Of a stretch of 64,000 nt of DNA, positions 1-8,490 are shown piece by piece. Under the pieces are notes generated by a model. That model worked only from the letters and a program-made list of their open reading frames with translations. It made no database searches and had not been told where the DNA came from. The DNA is from Lysobacteraceae bacterium (GTDB lineage Bacteria; Pseudomonadota; Gammaproteobacteria; Xanthomonadales; Rhodanobacteraceae). Positions within the stretch are counted from its first letter, which is position 1, and the number at the start of each line of letters is the position of its first letter. The translations under genes were made by a program, and so were the position numbers. The stretch is taken from NCBI GenBank assembly GCA_018970895.1, contig JAGWVM010000002.1, forward strand, positions 1 through 64,000, given 5' to 3'.

Positions 1-1233
1 CGCCTGCTGGTTGCGCTGGGCGAGTTCGGCGTGGGTGGCGTCCTGTTTCGCCAGCGCGGCGTGCCAGGCGTCGGCGGTGCGCCCGGCGCTGGCGTCGAGG
101 CGGGTGGCGACGCCGTCCAGCAGGGCGGACGAACGCTGCTCGAAGGTGTCGGTGAAGCGCGCGAGCGCCTCGCCCAGCGCCTGCGCGTGGGCGGCGTTGG
201 TCTGGCGGTGCTGGGCCAGCGCGTCGTTCCAGATGCCGGTGACGGTGCGCGCGGTGCCGTCGAAGCCGCTGGCGAGGCCGTCGAGCTGGCGCTGCACGGC
301 CTCGCTCACGCGGGCCTGGATCGCCGCGGACTCGCGGGCGAGGCTGGCGAGGGTGGTTTCCACCACCGGCTGCAGCACCTGGCTGGCGGTGCGCGCGCTG
401 TCGGCCACGCCGTCCTTCAGCGACTGCTGCACCGATTCGGCCAGGCGCGTGTAGGCCGCCTCGGTGTGGCGGTGGAACGCCTGCTGTTCGGCGTGCTGGC
501 GCTCGTGCGCCGCGGCGCTGTGCTGTTCCAGCGCGGTGGCCATCGCCTGCAGGCGATCGACCAGCGCCGGCATCGCCGCGGCCTGCTGCTGCAGCAGGCG
601 GAAGCTTTCCTCGCGGCGGTGCGCCTGCGAGTGGACGCGCAGCGTGGTGGCGATGGTCGCGTCCAGGGCCTGCACCGCCTGCAGCCGCTCGCGACGGACC
701 AGCGCGGAGAGCAGGCCGAGCATCGCCGAACTGGCGACGCCGGCAATGGAGGTGCCGAAGGCGAAGCCCAGGCCGTTGATCGGCGCGGCCAGCGCGCCGC
801 GGATCGCTGCCAGGTCGCTGGCGCTCGCCAGCGCCATGCCGGTGCCGCGCAGCGTGGCCATCATGCCGAGCAGGGTGCCGAGCATGCCCAGCAGCACCAG
901 CAGGCCGACCAGGTACGGCGTCATCGCCGGCGCCGGCAGCGCCACGCGCTCGCCTTCCACGCGCAGGCGCACGGCGTGGCGCAGGCCGGGATGCAGGCGT
1001 TCGAGCCAGCGGCCGAGCTCGGCAGGCGGCTCGCCCAGGTCGACCACGGCCGTGCGCAGCGTGGCGGTGGCCTGGCGGTAGCGGAACAACTCGAGGGCGC
1101 CGGCGAGGTAGCCCGTGCCGATCAGCAGCGCGACAGCCACGCCGAGCGGATTGGAGCCGACATAGCCGAGGACGATCCAGCCGATGGCGGCGAGGCCCAG
1201 CGAGAACACGGCGGCGAGGAGAAGATTCTTCAA
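1..1233 (-). CDS. DUF802 domain-containing membrane protein (MotA/TolQ-like N-terminus, long helical tail), truncated at left window edge
   Basis: My reverse-strand translation from a TTG at 1233 stays open to position 1: LKNLLLAAVFSLGLAAIGWIVLGYVGSNPLGVAVALLIG...PYLVGLLVLLGMLGTLLGMMATLRGTGMALAS...GLGFAFGTSIAGVASSAMLGLLSALVRRERLQ, then a long Ala/Gln/Glu/Arg-rich tail. It overlaps the DUF3348 stop by a few nt. The track does not list it because the start is TTG and the ORF runs off the edge. Confidence 0.8.
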   Translation of the reverse strand, partial: MKNLLLAAVFSLGLAAIGWIVLGYVGSNPLGVAVALLIGTGYLAGALELFRYRQATATLRTAVVDLGEPPAELGRWLERLHPGLRHAVRLRVEGERVALPAPAMTPYLVGLLVLLGMLGTLLGMMATLRGTGMALASASDLAAIRGALAAPINGLGFAFGTSIAGVASSAMLGLLSALVRRERLQAVQALDATIATTLRVHSQAHRREESFRLLQQQAAAMPALVDRLQAMATALEQHSAAAHERQHAEQQAFHRHTEAAYTRLAESVQQSLKDGVADSARTASQVLQPVVETTLASLARESAAIQARVSEAVQRQLDGLASGFDGTARTVTGIWNDALAQHRQTNAAHAQALGEALARFTDTFEQRSSALLDGVATRLDASAGRTADAWHAALAKQDATHAELAQRNQQA

Positions 1234-1892
1234 GATGAGGGCTCTTGGTGGGTGTGCAGCGCCGCGAGCAGCGCGTCGACCGGTTGAAAACGAAGATCCA
1301 GCTCGGCCAGCAACACACCGTGCATGTCACGGCGGAAGGTGTCGAGCCACGAAGGGGTGCCGCCCGCGCGCAGGCGCGCGAAGCGCCGCTCCAGCAGCGC
1401 CGGCACGTTCGCCAGCAGGGCGTGCTCGCGCGGGGTGAGTGCCACTTCCATCACCGCGTCGACGTCGGCCAGTCGCGCCGCATCGGCCGACCCCTGGGCC
1501 AGCGCATCGCGCAGCCTGCCGCGCAGGCGGCCGGTGGTGGACTGCATCGCGCGCTGGCGGGCGAGGCAGGCCTGACGATACGGCGCGAAGTCGGGCTCGG
1601 CCGCGGCATCGGCGGCGAGCAGCGTCTCGTTGCGAATGGCAGCCCGCAGGGTGTCGCGCGCCCGCGCGCACTCGGCGGGCAGATCGTCCAGCGTCGCGGC
1701 GCTCGCCTCGTGCGCCACCGGGTGGCCGTCGAGTGCAGCGGCGAGCGAGAGCGCGTGCTTCCAGTCCAGCCACTGGCCCAGCCGATCGGGCACGGACCCG
1801 CCCGGCGCAGCCACGTCCATCGCTGCCAGGCGCGCCAGCAGACGGATGAAGGTGGGCCCGCGGATCGTCGGGCGGAGTGCAGCTTGCGCCAT
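1230..1892 (-). CDS. DUF3348 family protein
   Basis: 220 aa ORF MAQAALRPTIRGPTFIRLLARLAAMDV...; DUF3348-like, directly upstream of the DUF802 gene. Confidence 0.8.
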   Translation of the reverse strand: MAQAALRPTIRGPTFIRLLARLAAMDVAAPGGSVPDRLGQWLDWKHALSLAAALDGHPVAHEASAATLDDLPAECARARDTLRAAIRNETLLAADAAAEPDFAPYRQACLARQRAMQSTTGRLRGRLRDALAQGSADAARLADVDAVMEVALTPREHALLANVPALLERRFARLRAGGTPSWLDTFRRDMHGVLLAELDLRFQPVDALLAALHTHQEPSS

Positions 1893-2010
1893 GTTTTCCG
1901 GGGCAAAACCGGCAGTTTAGCGCGGCACGGCACGTCCTTGCGGCGTGACGGACGGCGAAGGCAGTGCGGCGGCCTGCACCGGCAAGCCATCGGCGAGGTG
2001 CCTGCGACGT

Positions 2011-2050
2011 GCGCACCTCACGCGGGGTGTGCGCTCCGCGTGAGGTGCGC
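2011..2050 (-). terminator. 15-bp perfect inverted repeat overlapping the stop codon of the FAD monooxygenase gene
   Basis: gcgcacctcacgcgg - ggtgtgcgct - ccgcgtgaggtgcgc; perfect arms, no U tract. Confidence 0.5.
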
Positions 2051-3193
2051 GGCCACCCGTTGCCGGAACGGCGGCAGGCGGCGGGCCGCGCCGAGCAGGG
2101 CGCCGCGCAGCAGGCGGGCGGGCGGCCGGTCGTCGGTGTAAAGCGAGGCGATCAGGCCGGTGGCCAGGTACAGCGGTGCGGTATCGCGACGGTGCGTCCG
2201 TTCATAGGCCGAGAGCACCGCCGTGCTGCCGATGTCGCGTCCCGATGCCCGCGCCGACTGCAGCCGGGCAGCGAGGCTGGCGGCGCTCTGCAGGCCGAAG
2301 TTGAAGCCGTGCGCGGTGACCGGATGCATGCCCACGGCAGCATCGCCGACCAGCGCGCAGCGCGGCGCCACGAAGCGTTGCGCATAGGTGCCCACGAGCG
2401 GATAGACGGTCCGGTCGCCGAGCAGGCGCATGACGCCGAGGCGGTGGTCGAAGCGGGCCTCGATGGCCGCGGCGAATTCCGCCGGCGGCAGCTCGCGCAG
2501 CGCCTCGGCCGCGTGGTGCGGCAGGGTCAGCACCACCGAGGATTGGCCTTCGGCCAGCGGCAACAGCGCCAGCGTCTGGCCGTAGCCGAACCATTCCCAG
2601 GCGGTCTGGCGGTGCGGCTGCTGATGCGCCATGCGGCAGACCAGCATGCTGCGGCCGAAGTCGCGCATGCGTGCGCCGATGCCGAGCAGCCGGCGCATCG
2701 CCGAGAAGCGGCTGTCCGCCGCCACCGCCAGGCGAGCGTGCACCCGGAGGTCGTCCGCGCCGCGCAGCCGCACGCCGTCGCCCTCGATCGCGATGTCCTG
2801 CACGTCGGCGTGGTCGAGGAGCCGCACGGCGGGGCGACGGCTGGCTTCCTCGAAGGCGGCGCGGCGGATCAGCGCATTGCCGACCATGTGGCCGAGCAGG
2901 CCCTGATCGGGGGCGGCGATCTCCATCGGCCGCATGCCGCGACCGTCCATCACCCGCGCGGCGCGCAGGGGGTGGATCGCGGCCGGATCGATCCGGTCCC
3001 ACACGCCCAGTTGCTGCAGGCGCTCGCGCGAGGCCCGGGTCAGCGCGATCTCGCGCCCGTCATCGGCCGGTTCGGCCAGTGCCGCCCGGGACTGGCGCTC
3101 CAGCACGGCCACTTCGAATCCCGCATCGGCCAGGGCCACGGCCAGGCACAGGCCCGCCGGACCACCTCCCACCACCGCCACGTCCACACCCAT
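2018..3193 (-). CDS. UbiH/UbiF/UbiM/COQ6-family FAD-dependent hydroxylase (ubiquinone biosynthesis-type)
   Basis: GXGXXG-type motif VAVVGGGPAGLCLAVALADAG and the distal motif CALVGDAAVGMHPVTAHGFNFGLQ. Confidence 0.85.
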   Translation of the reverse strand: MGVDVAVVGGGPAGLCLAVALADAGFEVAVLERQSRAALAEPADDGREIALTRASRERLQQLGVWDRIDPAAIHPLRAARVMDGRGMRPMEIAAPDQGLLGHMVGNALIRRAAFEEASRRPAVRLLDHADVQDIAIEGDGVRLRGADDLRVHARLAVAADSRFSAMRRLLGIGARMRDFGRSMLVCRMAHQQPHRQTAWEWFGYGQTLALLPLAEGQSSVVLTLPHHAAEALRELPPAEFAAAIEARFDHRLGVMRLLGDRTVYPLVGTYAQRFVAPRCALVGDAAVGMHPVTAHGFNFGLQSAASLAARLQSARASGRDIGSTAVLSAYERTHRRDTAPLYLATGLIASLYTDDRPPARLLRGALLGAARRLPPFRQRVAAHLTRSAHPA

Positions 3194-3249
3194 TGCACAT
3201 CTCCACCCGGGGGAAGCCAGCAGGCTAGGCCCCGCGCGGACGGGCCGCG

Positions 3250-3263
3250 CTGATCCGGATCAG
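3250..3263. promoter_or_regulatory. 14-bp perfect palindrome upstream of the FAD hydroxylase gene
   Basis: ctgatccggatcag, 57 bp upstream of the start at 3193. Confidence 0.4.
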
Positions 3264-3285
3264 GTGGCTGCGGCCATCCGGCCGT

Positions 3286-3657
3286 TCAGGCGCTGTGGTC
3301 GGCGATGTAGACCAGCAGGCCGTCGTGCACGCGGTACTCGGAGCGACCGGGCATGGCGATGCGCTGGCCGGCGCGGATGCCGTTTGGCAGGTCCAGCGCG
3401 AAGGTGCCGTCGAACTGGATCTCGGCCCAGGCGCTGTCGCCCTGCTCGCGGTAGCCGGTGATCACCTGCCGGCGCGCGCTGAACAGCGGCAGCGTGCTGC
3501 GCGCCAGACGGTCGAAATCGATCAGCCCCTCGGTGCGCAGCGAGCGCTGCCCGCCGGCGTAGTTCTCGAACACGATCGCCGGATGCAGGGTGAGCAGCAT
3601 CGCGTCGACGTCGAGGCGGTTGTAGGCGTCGAGGTAGCGGTCGATCAGGGGGCGCAT
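3286..3657 (-). CDS. SnoaL/NTF2-like nuclear transport factor 2 family protein
   Basis: MRPLIDRYLDAYNRLDVDAMLLTLHPAIVFENYAGG... internal start of the 198 aa ORF; upstream extension is low complexity. Confidence 0.75.
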   Translation of the reverse strand: MRPLIDRYLDAYNRLDVDAMLLTLHPAIVFENYAGGQRSLRTEGLIDFDRLARSTLPLFSARRQVITGYREQGDSAWAEIQFDGTFALDLPNGIRAGQRIAMPGRSEYRVHDGLLVYIADHSA

Positions 3658-3856
3658 GGCGGGTGTCGCGGGTGAAAACCGGATCGTAGCCGGTGCCTGA
3701 TGCCGGGAGTAGGAGTGCGGGACGAGGAGTGAGGAGGGACAGGAGGAGCTACGCTCGCTCGCGTGTGCGCTTCGTGTCGGCGCCGAGGGGGCGGTTGGCT
3801 GCGTCGAACGAAGACGGGGACGGACGTGGCGACGGTCGAAGCGCAGGGGTCGGGGA

Positions 3857-3887
3857 AAGAGGCACCCGCGCAGCGCGGGCACCTCTT
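3857..3887 (-). terminator. Hairpin downstream of the S10 peptidase gene
   Basis: AAGAGG-CA-CCCGCGC-A-GCGCGGG-CA-CCTCTT; on the minus-strand RNA the central dinucleotides form U-G/G-U wobbles, giving a continuous stem. Confidence 0.5.
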
Positions 3888-3921
3888 GCTCCTTACTTCT
3901 CTCCGCTCACTTCCCGTTCGG

Positions 3922-5505
3922 TCACTTCACGTTGTCGGTGGCTTCGATGAACTTCGCCACGTTGTCGTGCAGCTGCTTCAGCGAGGCCTCGTGGGCATAG
4001 ACCATGTGGCCGGACGGGTACCAGGCGTAGCTGATGTTCTTCTGCAGCGAATCGGGGATGGGCAGGTGGGCCATCTCGTACTTGGCGGCATAGAACGGCG
4101 TGGCCAGGTCGTAGTAACCGCCGTTGAGGAAGACCTTGAGGTTCGGATTGGTCTTCATCGCCATCGCCAGGTCGTCCATCACGTTGACCGCGCCGGCGTG
4201 GCCGTGGTGCTTCATGCCCCACTCGTCGATGTCGGCGAACAGCCGGTAGGTCTGGTTCTGGCCGAACTTGAGCTGCTGGCGCACGTAGTCGTTGAACACG
4301 GCGACGTAGGCCGAGCTGATCGCCGAGGACTGCGGGTCGTACTCGGAGCTCTTGCTCATCGGGTCGATCGACGGTCCGGAGAAGCGGCTGTCGAGGCGAC
4401 CGGTGGTGATGTCGCCGTCGGCCTGCAGCTCGTGCTCGAACATGCCGCCGGTGACGCGCAGGTCGGCCTTGAGCAGGTAGTCGACCGGCAGGCCGGTGTA
4501 CTGGTGCAGCTTCTGCGCGATCGCCTGCTTGCGCGCGGCATCGAGGTTGGCGCCGGCGAACAGCGCGCTGGAGTAATCACCCGCGGCGAACTGCTCCACT
4601 TCGGTCAGGAACGGCTCCAGCGCCGCCGGCTGCTGCGGCAGCTTGTGGTGGTAGTAGGCGGTGGCAGCGAAGGTCGGCAGCGCCAGCACGTACGGCAGGT
4701 CCATGCCGGGGTTGCGCTGCGGGCCGTCGATGGAATTGTCGAAGTTGAGGATCTGCGACAGCAGGATCACGCCGTTGAGGTCGACGCTGTCCTCGTTTTC
4801 CAGGTCATTGGCCAGCACCGCCGAGCGGGTGGTGCCGTAGCTCTCGCCGAACAGGTACTTGGGCGAGTTCCAGCGGCCGTAGGTGGACAGGAACTCGGTG
4901 ACGAACTGGGCGAAGGCGTGGCCGTCGCCGTCGACGCTGTAGATCTCCTTCTTGCGCTCCTTCATCAGCTTCTCGCGCTTGCCCGGATCCTTCTCGTCGG
5001 CGATCAGGCGGCTGAAGCCGGCGCCGGGCGCGTCGATGAACACCAGGTCGGAGGCGTCGAGCAGGCTGTAGTCGTTGTTGACCAGGCCGTACGGCGCGGC
5101 CGGCGTGTGGGTGTCGTCGTTGGTGACCACGCGCCTGGGACCGAACGCACCCATGTGCAGCCACACCGTGGCCGAGCCCGGACCACCGTTGTAGATGAAG
5201 GTGACCGGTCGCTTGCCCGGGGCGACGCCCTTCTTGAAGTAGGCGGTATAGAACACGCTGACCGTCGGCTCGTTTTCCTTCTCGCCCTTGCCGTGCAGCA
5301 CCAGGGTGCCGGCGACCGCCTTGTAGTCGATGCGCTTGCCTTCGACGGTGACGCTGCCCTCGGTGGTCGAGGACTGCGGCTTGACCAGCGCGGCGTCGGG
5401 CGACGCGGCCGCGGGCTTGGCGGCATCGTGCTTGTCCTCGTGGGCGAGAGCGGCGGTGCTGATCAGTGCGCTGGCGAGCGCGGCGGCAAGTGCGAGTCGA
5501 CGCAT
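3922..5505 (-). CDS. Exported peptidase S10 (serine carboxypeptidase) family protein
   Basis: Signal peptide MRRLALAAALASALISTAALA; VTFIYNGGPGSATVWLHMGAFGPRRV and KYLFGESYGTTRS (GESYG nucleophile); C-terminal YPSGHMVY. Confidence 0.9.
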   Translation of the reverse strand: MRRLALAAALASALISTAALAHEDKHDAAKPAAASPDAALVKPQSSTTEGSVTVEGKRIDYKAVAGTLVLHGKGEKENEPTVSVFYTAYFKKGVAPGKRPVTFIYNGGPGSATVWLHMGAFGPRRVVTNDDTHTPAAPYGLVNNDYSLLDASDLVFIDAPGAGFSRLIADEKDPGKREKLMKERKKEIYSVDGDGHAFAQFVTEFLSTYGRWNSPKYLFGESYGTTRSAVLANDLENEDSVDLNGVILLSQILNFDNSIDGPQRNPGMDLPYVLALPTFAATAYYHHKLPQQPAALEPFLTEVEQFAAGDYSSALFAGANLDAARKQAIAQKLHQYTGLPVDYLLKADLRVTGGMFEHELQADGDITTGRLDSRFSGPSIDPMSKSSEYDPQSSAISSAYVAVFNDYVRQQLKFGQNQTYRLFADIDEWGMKHHGHAGAVNVMDDLAMAMKTNPNLKVFLNGGYYDLATPFYAAKYEMAHLPIPDSLQKNISYAWYPSGHMVYAHEASLKQLHDNVAKFIEATDNVK

Positions 5506-5590
5506 GCGGATTCCCCTGGGGTCGTGGTGGGCCAAGTCGTCGAGACTAGGCGCGTCCGCGCGGTCGGCCATCCCCCGGAAGTCACGCTTC

Positions 5591-6448
5591 TCAGGCCAGC
5601 GTGAGCAGGGCGATCGCGGCCGCCGCCAGCAGCACGCCCAGCGCATTCAAGCGCCCAAGCCGTTCGCGGAAGGCCACGACGCCCACCAGCGCGCCGAGCG
5701 CAACCACGCCGAGGTTCATCGCGGCGAACACAAACGCAGGATTTTGCGCCAGCGCGACGTGGGCGCGCAGGTAGCCATAGATGTTGGCGAAGTTGAGCGC
5801 ACCCAGCAGCAGGCCGCCGGCCAGGCTGCGCGCGGTGAAGGGCACGCCGCTGCGCCGGCGCGCGACCAGCGCGAAACCCAGCGCCACCGGCAGCGCAAGG
5901 GCGAACATCGCCTGCAGCGAGGCGGCGATCGGCACGCCTGCGGCGGCGACGCGCTTGAGCAGGATGTCGATCGCACCGAAGCCGGCAAACACCGCCAGCG
6001 GCCACAGCCACGCGGCCCTGCCCTCGCCGCCGGACCGGCGCCCGCCGCGCCACACCATCGCTCCCAGCGCGACCAGGCCGAGCGCGAGGCCGGCCAGCAG
6101 GCGCGCGGTCGGCGCCTGTCCGAACAGCACGAAGGCCGCCAGCAGGGAAAGCAGCAGCGACAGCCGCTGCGCGACCTCCGAGCGCACGATGCCCGCATGG
6201 CGGACCGATGCGCCCAGTGCGAGGAAGATCGCCGGCAGCAGCACCGCCAGCGCGAGCAGGGTGTAGCGCGGCGCGTCCGGCTGGCGCAGCGCTGCCAGCG
6301 ACGGATGCAGCACCAGTGCCACCAGCGCGCCGGCAGCGAGGTAGTTCCACGCCACCATCTGCGGCACGTCGAGCGCGTGGCGGCGGGCCAGCTTCAGCCA
6401 GACGGAGACCAGCACGCTGCAGACGATGGCGAGACCGAGGTAGGTCAT
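5591..6448 (-). CDS. EamA/DMT-family transporter
   Basis: 285 aa, about 10 hydrophobic segments, MTYLGLAIVCSVLVSVWLKLARR...; EamA-like. Confidence 0.75.
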   Translation of the reverse strand: MTYLGLAIVCSVLVSVWLKLARRHALDVPQMVAWNYLAAGALVALVLHPSLAALRQPDAPRYTLLALAVLLPAIFLALGASVRHAGIVRSEVAQRLSLLLSLLAAFVLFGQAPTARLLAGLALGLVALGAMVWRGGRRSGGEGRAAWLWPLAVFAGFGAIDILLKRVAAAGVPIAASLQAMFALALPVALGFALVARRRSGVPFTARSLAGGLLLGALNFANIYGYLRAHVALAQNPAFVFAAMNLGVVALGALVGVVAFRERLGRLNALGVLLAAAAIALLTLA

Positions 6449-6530
6449 GGCGAGGGGATTGGCGAAAACCCCGAACGATAGCCGGAGCGGGCGGCCCGTG
6501 CATCGCCAACGACGGCGCCCGCGACGAATT

Positions 6531-6567
6531 TACCCGGGTGATATTGACGGCTGCATTTTATCCGGGT
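6531..6567. promoter_or_regulatory. Two TTTA(C/T)CCGGGT repeats (28-bp period) upstream of DUF2239 gene
   Basis: aatttACCCGGGTgatatt and attttATCCGGGTcaaat in an AT-enriched patch just before the start codon at 6581. Confidence 0.45.
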
Positions 6568-6580
6568 CAAATGCGTCGCC

Positions 6581-7177
6581 ATGCCATCTGCCGACCGCCA
6601 ACGCTGCACCGCCTTCGACGGTCACCGCCGCATCGCCTCCGGCACGCCGGAGAAGGTGGCGCTGGCGGTGCACGCGCATCTGGCCGGGCATCGCCGGTGC
6701 ACGCCGCTGGTGCTGGACGACGCCACCGGCGAGGCGCTGGAGTTCGACCTGCGCGGCAGCGCCGAGGACGTGCGTGCGCGCCTGCAGGCCTCCGTGCCGG
6801 ATGCCGCGCCGCCCCCGCGCGGCCCGGGCCGGCCGAAGCTCGGCGTGGTGCCGAGGGAAGTCACCCTGCTGCCGCGCCACTGGGCGTGGCTGGCGCGCCA
6901 GCCCGGCGGCGCCTCGGTGACCCTGCGGCGACTGGTCGAAAGCGCGCTGCGTGCCGGCGGCGCGACCGACCGCGCGCGGCAGGCCCGCGAGGTCCTCGAC
7001 CGCGCCATGCGCACCCTGGCCGGCGACCTGCCCGGCTACGAGGACGCCTCGCGCGCGTTCTGGCGCAACGAGCAGGCCGCTTTCGAACGACTCACCAAAC
7101 CGTGGCCGGCCGACGTGCGCAGCTACGTGCGCCGGCTGGCAAGGCCCGCCTGGACCGCGCCCGCGCAGGGCGATTGA
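6581..7177 (+). CDS. DUF2239 family protein
   Basis: 198 aa MPSADRQRCTAFDGHRRIASGTPEKVALAV...GPGRPKLGVVPREVTLLPRHWAWLARQPGGASVTLRRLVESA; DUF2239-type. Confidence 0.8.
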   Translation: MPSADRQRCTAFDGHRRIASGTPEKVALAVHAHLAGHRRCTPLVLDDATGEALEFDLRGSAEDVRARLQASVPDAAPPPRGPGRPKLGVVPREVTLLPRHWAWLARQPGGASVTLRRLVESALRAGGATDRARQAREVLDRAMRTLAGDLPGYEDASRAFWRNEQAAFERLTKPWPADVRSYVRRLARPAWTAPAQGD

Positions 7178-7203
7178 GCTTTCCCCTTTCGAAAGGATGC
7201 CCC

Positions 7204-8487
7204 ATGTCGCGCCACCCGCTCGCTACCAACGCCAACTTCCGCCTGCTGTTCGGCGGCAGCACGGTGTCGATGTTCGGCGACCAGTTCACCCTGGTCGCGC
7301 TGCCGTGGCTGGTGCTCAAGCTCACCGGCGACCCGGGCGCGCTCGGCCTGGTGCTGGCCACCATGGCGGTGCCGCGCGCGGTGTTCATGCTGATCGGCGG
7401 CGCGGTGGTGGACCACTTCTCCGCGCGCGCCATTCTCCTGCTGGCGCGTACCGCCAACGCGCTGATGGTGGCGGCGCTGGCCGCGATGGTGCTGGGCGGC
7501 GCAATCGACATGGCATGGGTCTATGCGCTGGCGCTGGGCATCGGGCTGGCGACGGCCTTCGCCTATCCGGCCAGCTCGGCCCTGCTGCCGGCGATCATCG
7601 AGCCGCAGCAGCTGGCACAGGCGAACGGCCTCATGATGGGCATGCGCCAGCTCAGTCTGTTCATCGGTCCGGCACTGGCGGGCCTGGTGATCGGGACCGG
7701 CTCGCACGCGCCTGCCACCGGCGGTGCGCTGGCCGATGCGCGCGGACTGGGCTGGGCCTTCGCGATCGATGCGGCCAGTTTCTGCGCCTCGCTGCTGTCG
7801 CTGGCGGTAATTCGCGTGCCGGCCGTCGCGAAGCGCGCTCCGTCGCAGCACGGGGTCATCGGCCAGGTGCTCGGCGGCCTGCGCGGCATCGCGGAGGATC
7901 CGCCGCTGCGCGCCTTCATGCTCTATGCGGCGGTCGTCGCGGTGTTCGTCGGCGGCCCGATCCAGGTCGGCCTGCCGGTGCTGGCGGACCTGCGGCTGGA
8001 CGATGGCGCCACCTCGCTGGGCATCGTGATGGCCGCCAACGGCGGCGGCATGCTGCTCGGCGGTCTGTTTTCCGGTGCGGTGGCCAAGCTGGTGCGCGGC
8101 CACCTGGGCACGATGATCCTGTGCTTCGACGCCTGCATCGGGCTGGCGCTGGCGGGGCTGGCCGGCGTGCACTCGACCGTGCTGGCCGCAATGCTGCTCG
8201 GTCTCACCGGCCTGCTCGGCGGCATCGTGCAGATCACCCTGGTGAGCTGGATCCAGCGTCGCGTGCCGCGGGAGATGCTCGGCCGCACCATGAGCGTGCT
8301 GATGTTCACCTTCCTCGGCCTGGGGCCGCTCTCCGCCGCCACCGCCGGCGCCCTGCTGAAGGTGGTCGCGCTGCCGGCGCTGTTCGTCGCCGCCGGAGTG
8401 GCCTTGAGCGCGATCGCGCTGGCCTGCCTGGCCAGCCCGGCCCTGCGCGGCATCCGCGCGCAGGACCCCTCGCCCAAGGTGGCCTGA
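7204..8487 (+). CDS. MFS transporter
   Basis: MSRHPLATNANFRLLFGGSTVSMFGDQFTLVALPWLVLKLTGDPGALGLVLA..., multi-TM, 26 bp downstream of DUF2239 gene. Confidence 0.88.
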   Translation: MSRHPLATNANFRLLFGGSTVSMFGDQFTLVALPWLVLKLTGDPGALGLVLATMAVPRAVFMLIGGAVVDHFSARAILLLARTANALMVAALAAMVLGGAIDMAWVYALALGIGLATAFAYPASSALLPAIIEPQQLAQANGLMMGMRQLSLFIGPALAGLVIGTGSHAPATGGALADARGLGWAFAIDAASFCASLLSLAVIRVPAVAKRAPSQHGVIGQVLGGLRGIAEDPPLRAFMLYAAVVAVFVGGPIQVGLPVLADLRLDDGATSLGIVMAANGGGMLLGGLFSGAVAKLVRGHLGTMILCFDACIGLALAGLAGVHSTVLAAMLLGLTGLLGGIVQITLVSWIQRRVPREMLGRTMSVLMFTFLGLGPLSAATAGALLKVVALPALFVAAGVALSAIALACLASPALRGIRAQDPSPKVA

Positions 8488-8490
8488 GGA

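Noticed and set aside
3658-3882. N-terminal extension of the SnoaL-like ORF
   Set aside because: Translates low-complexity purine-rich repeat; internal ATG at 3657 starts the recognisable domain.
5463-6509. 348 aa minus ORF overlapping the EamA gene
   Set aside because: Arg/Ala/Gly-rich alternate frame; the 285 aa frame has clear TM periodicity.
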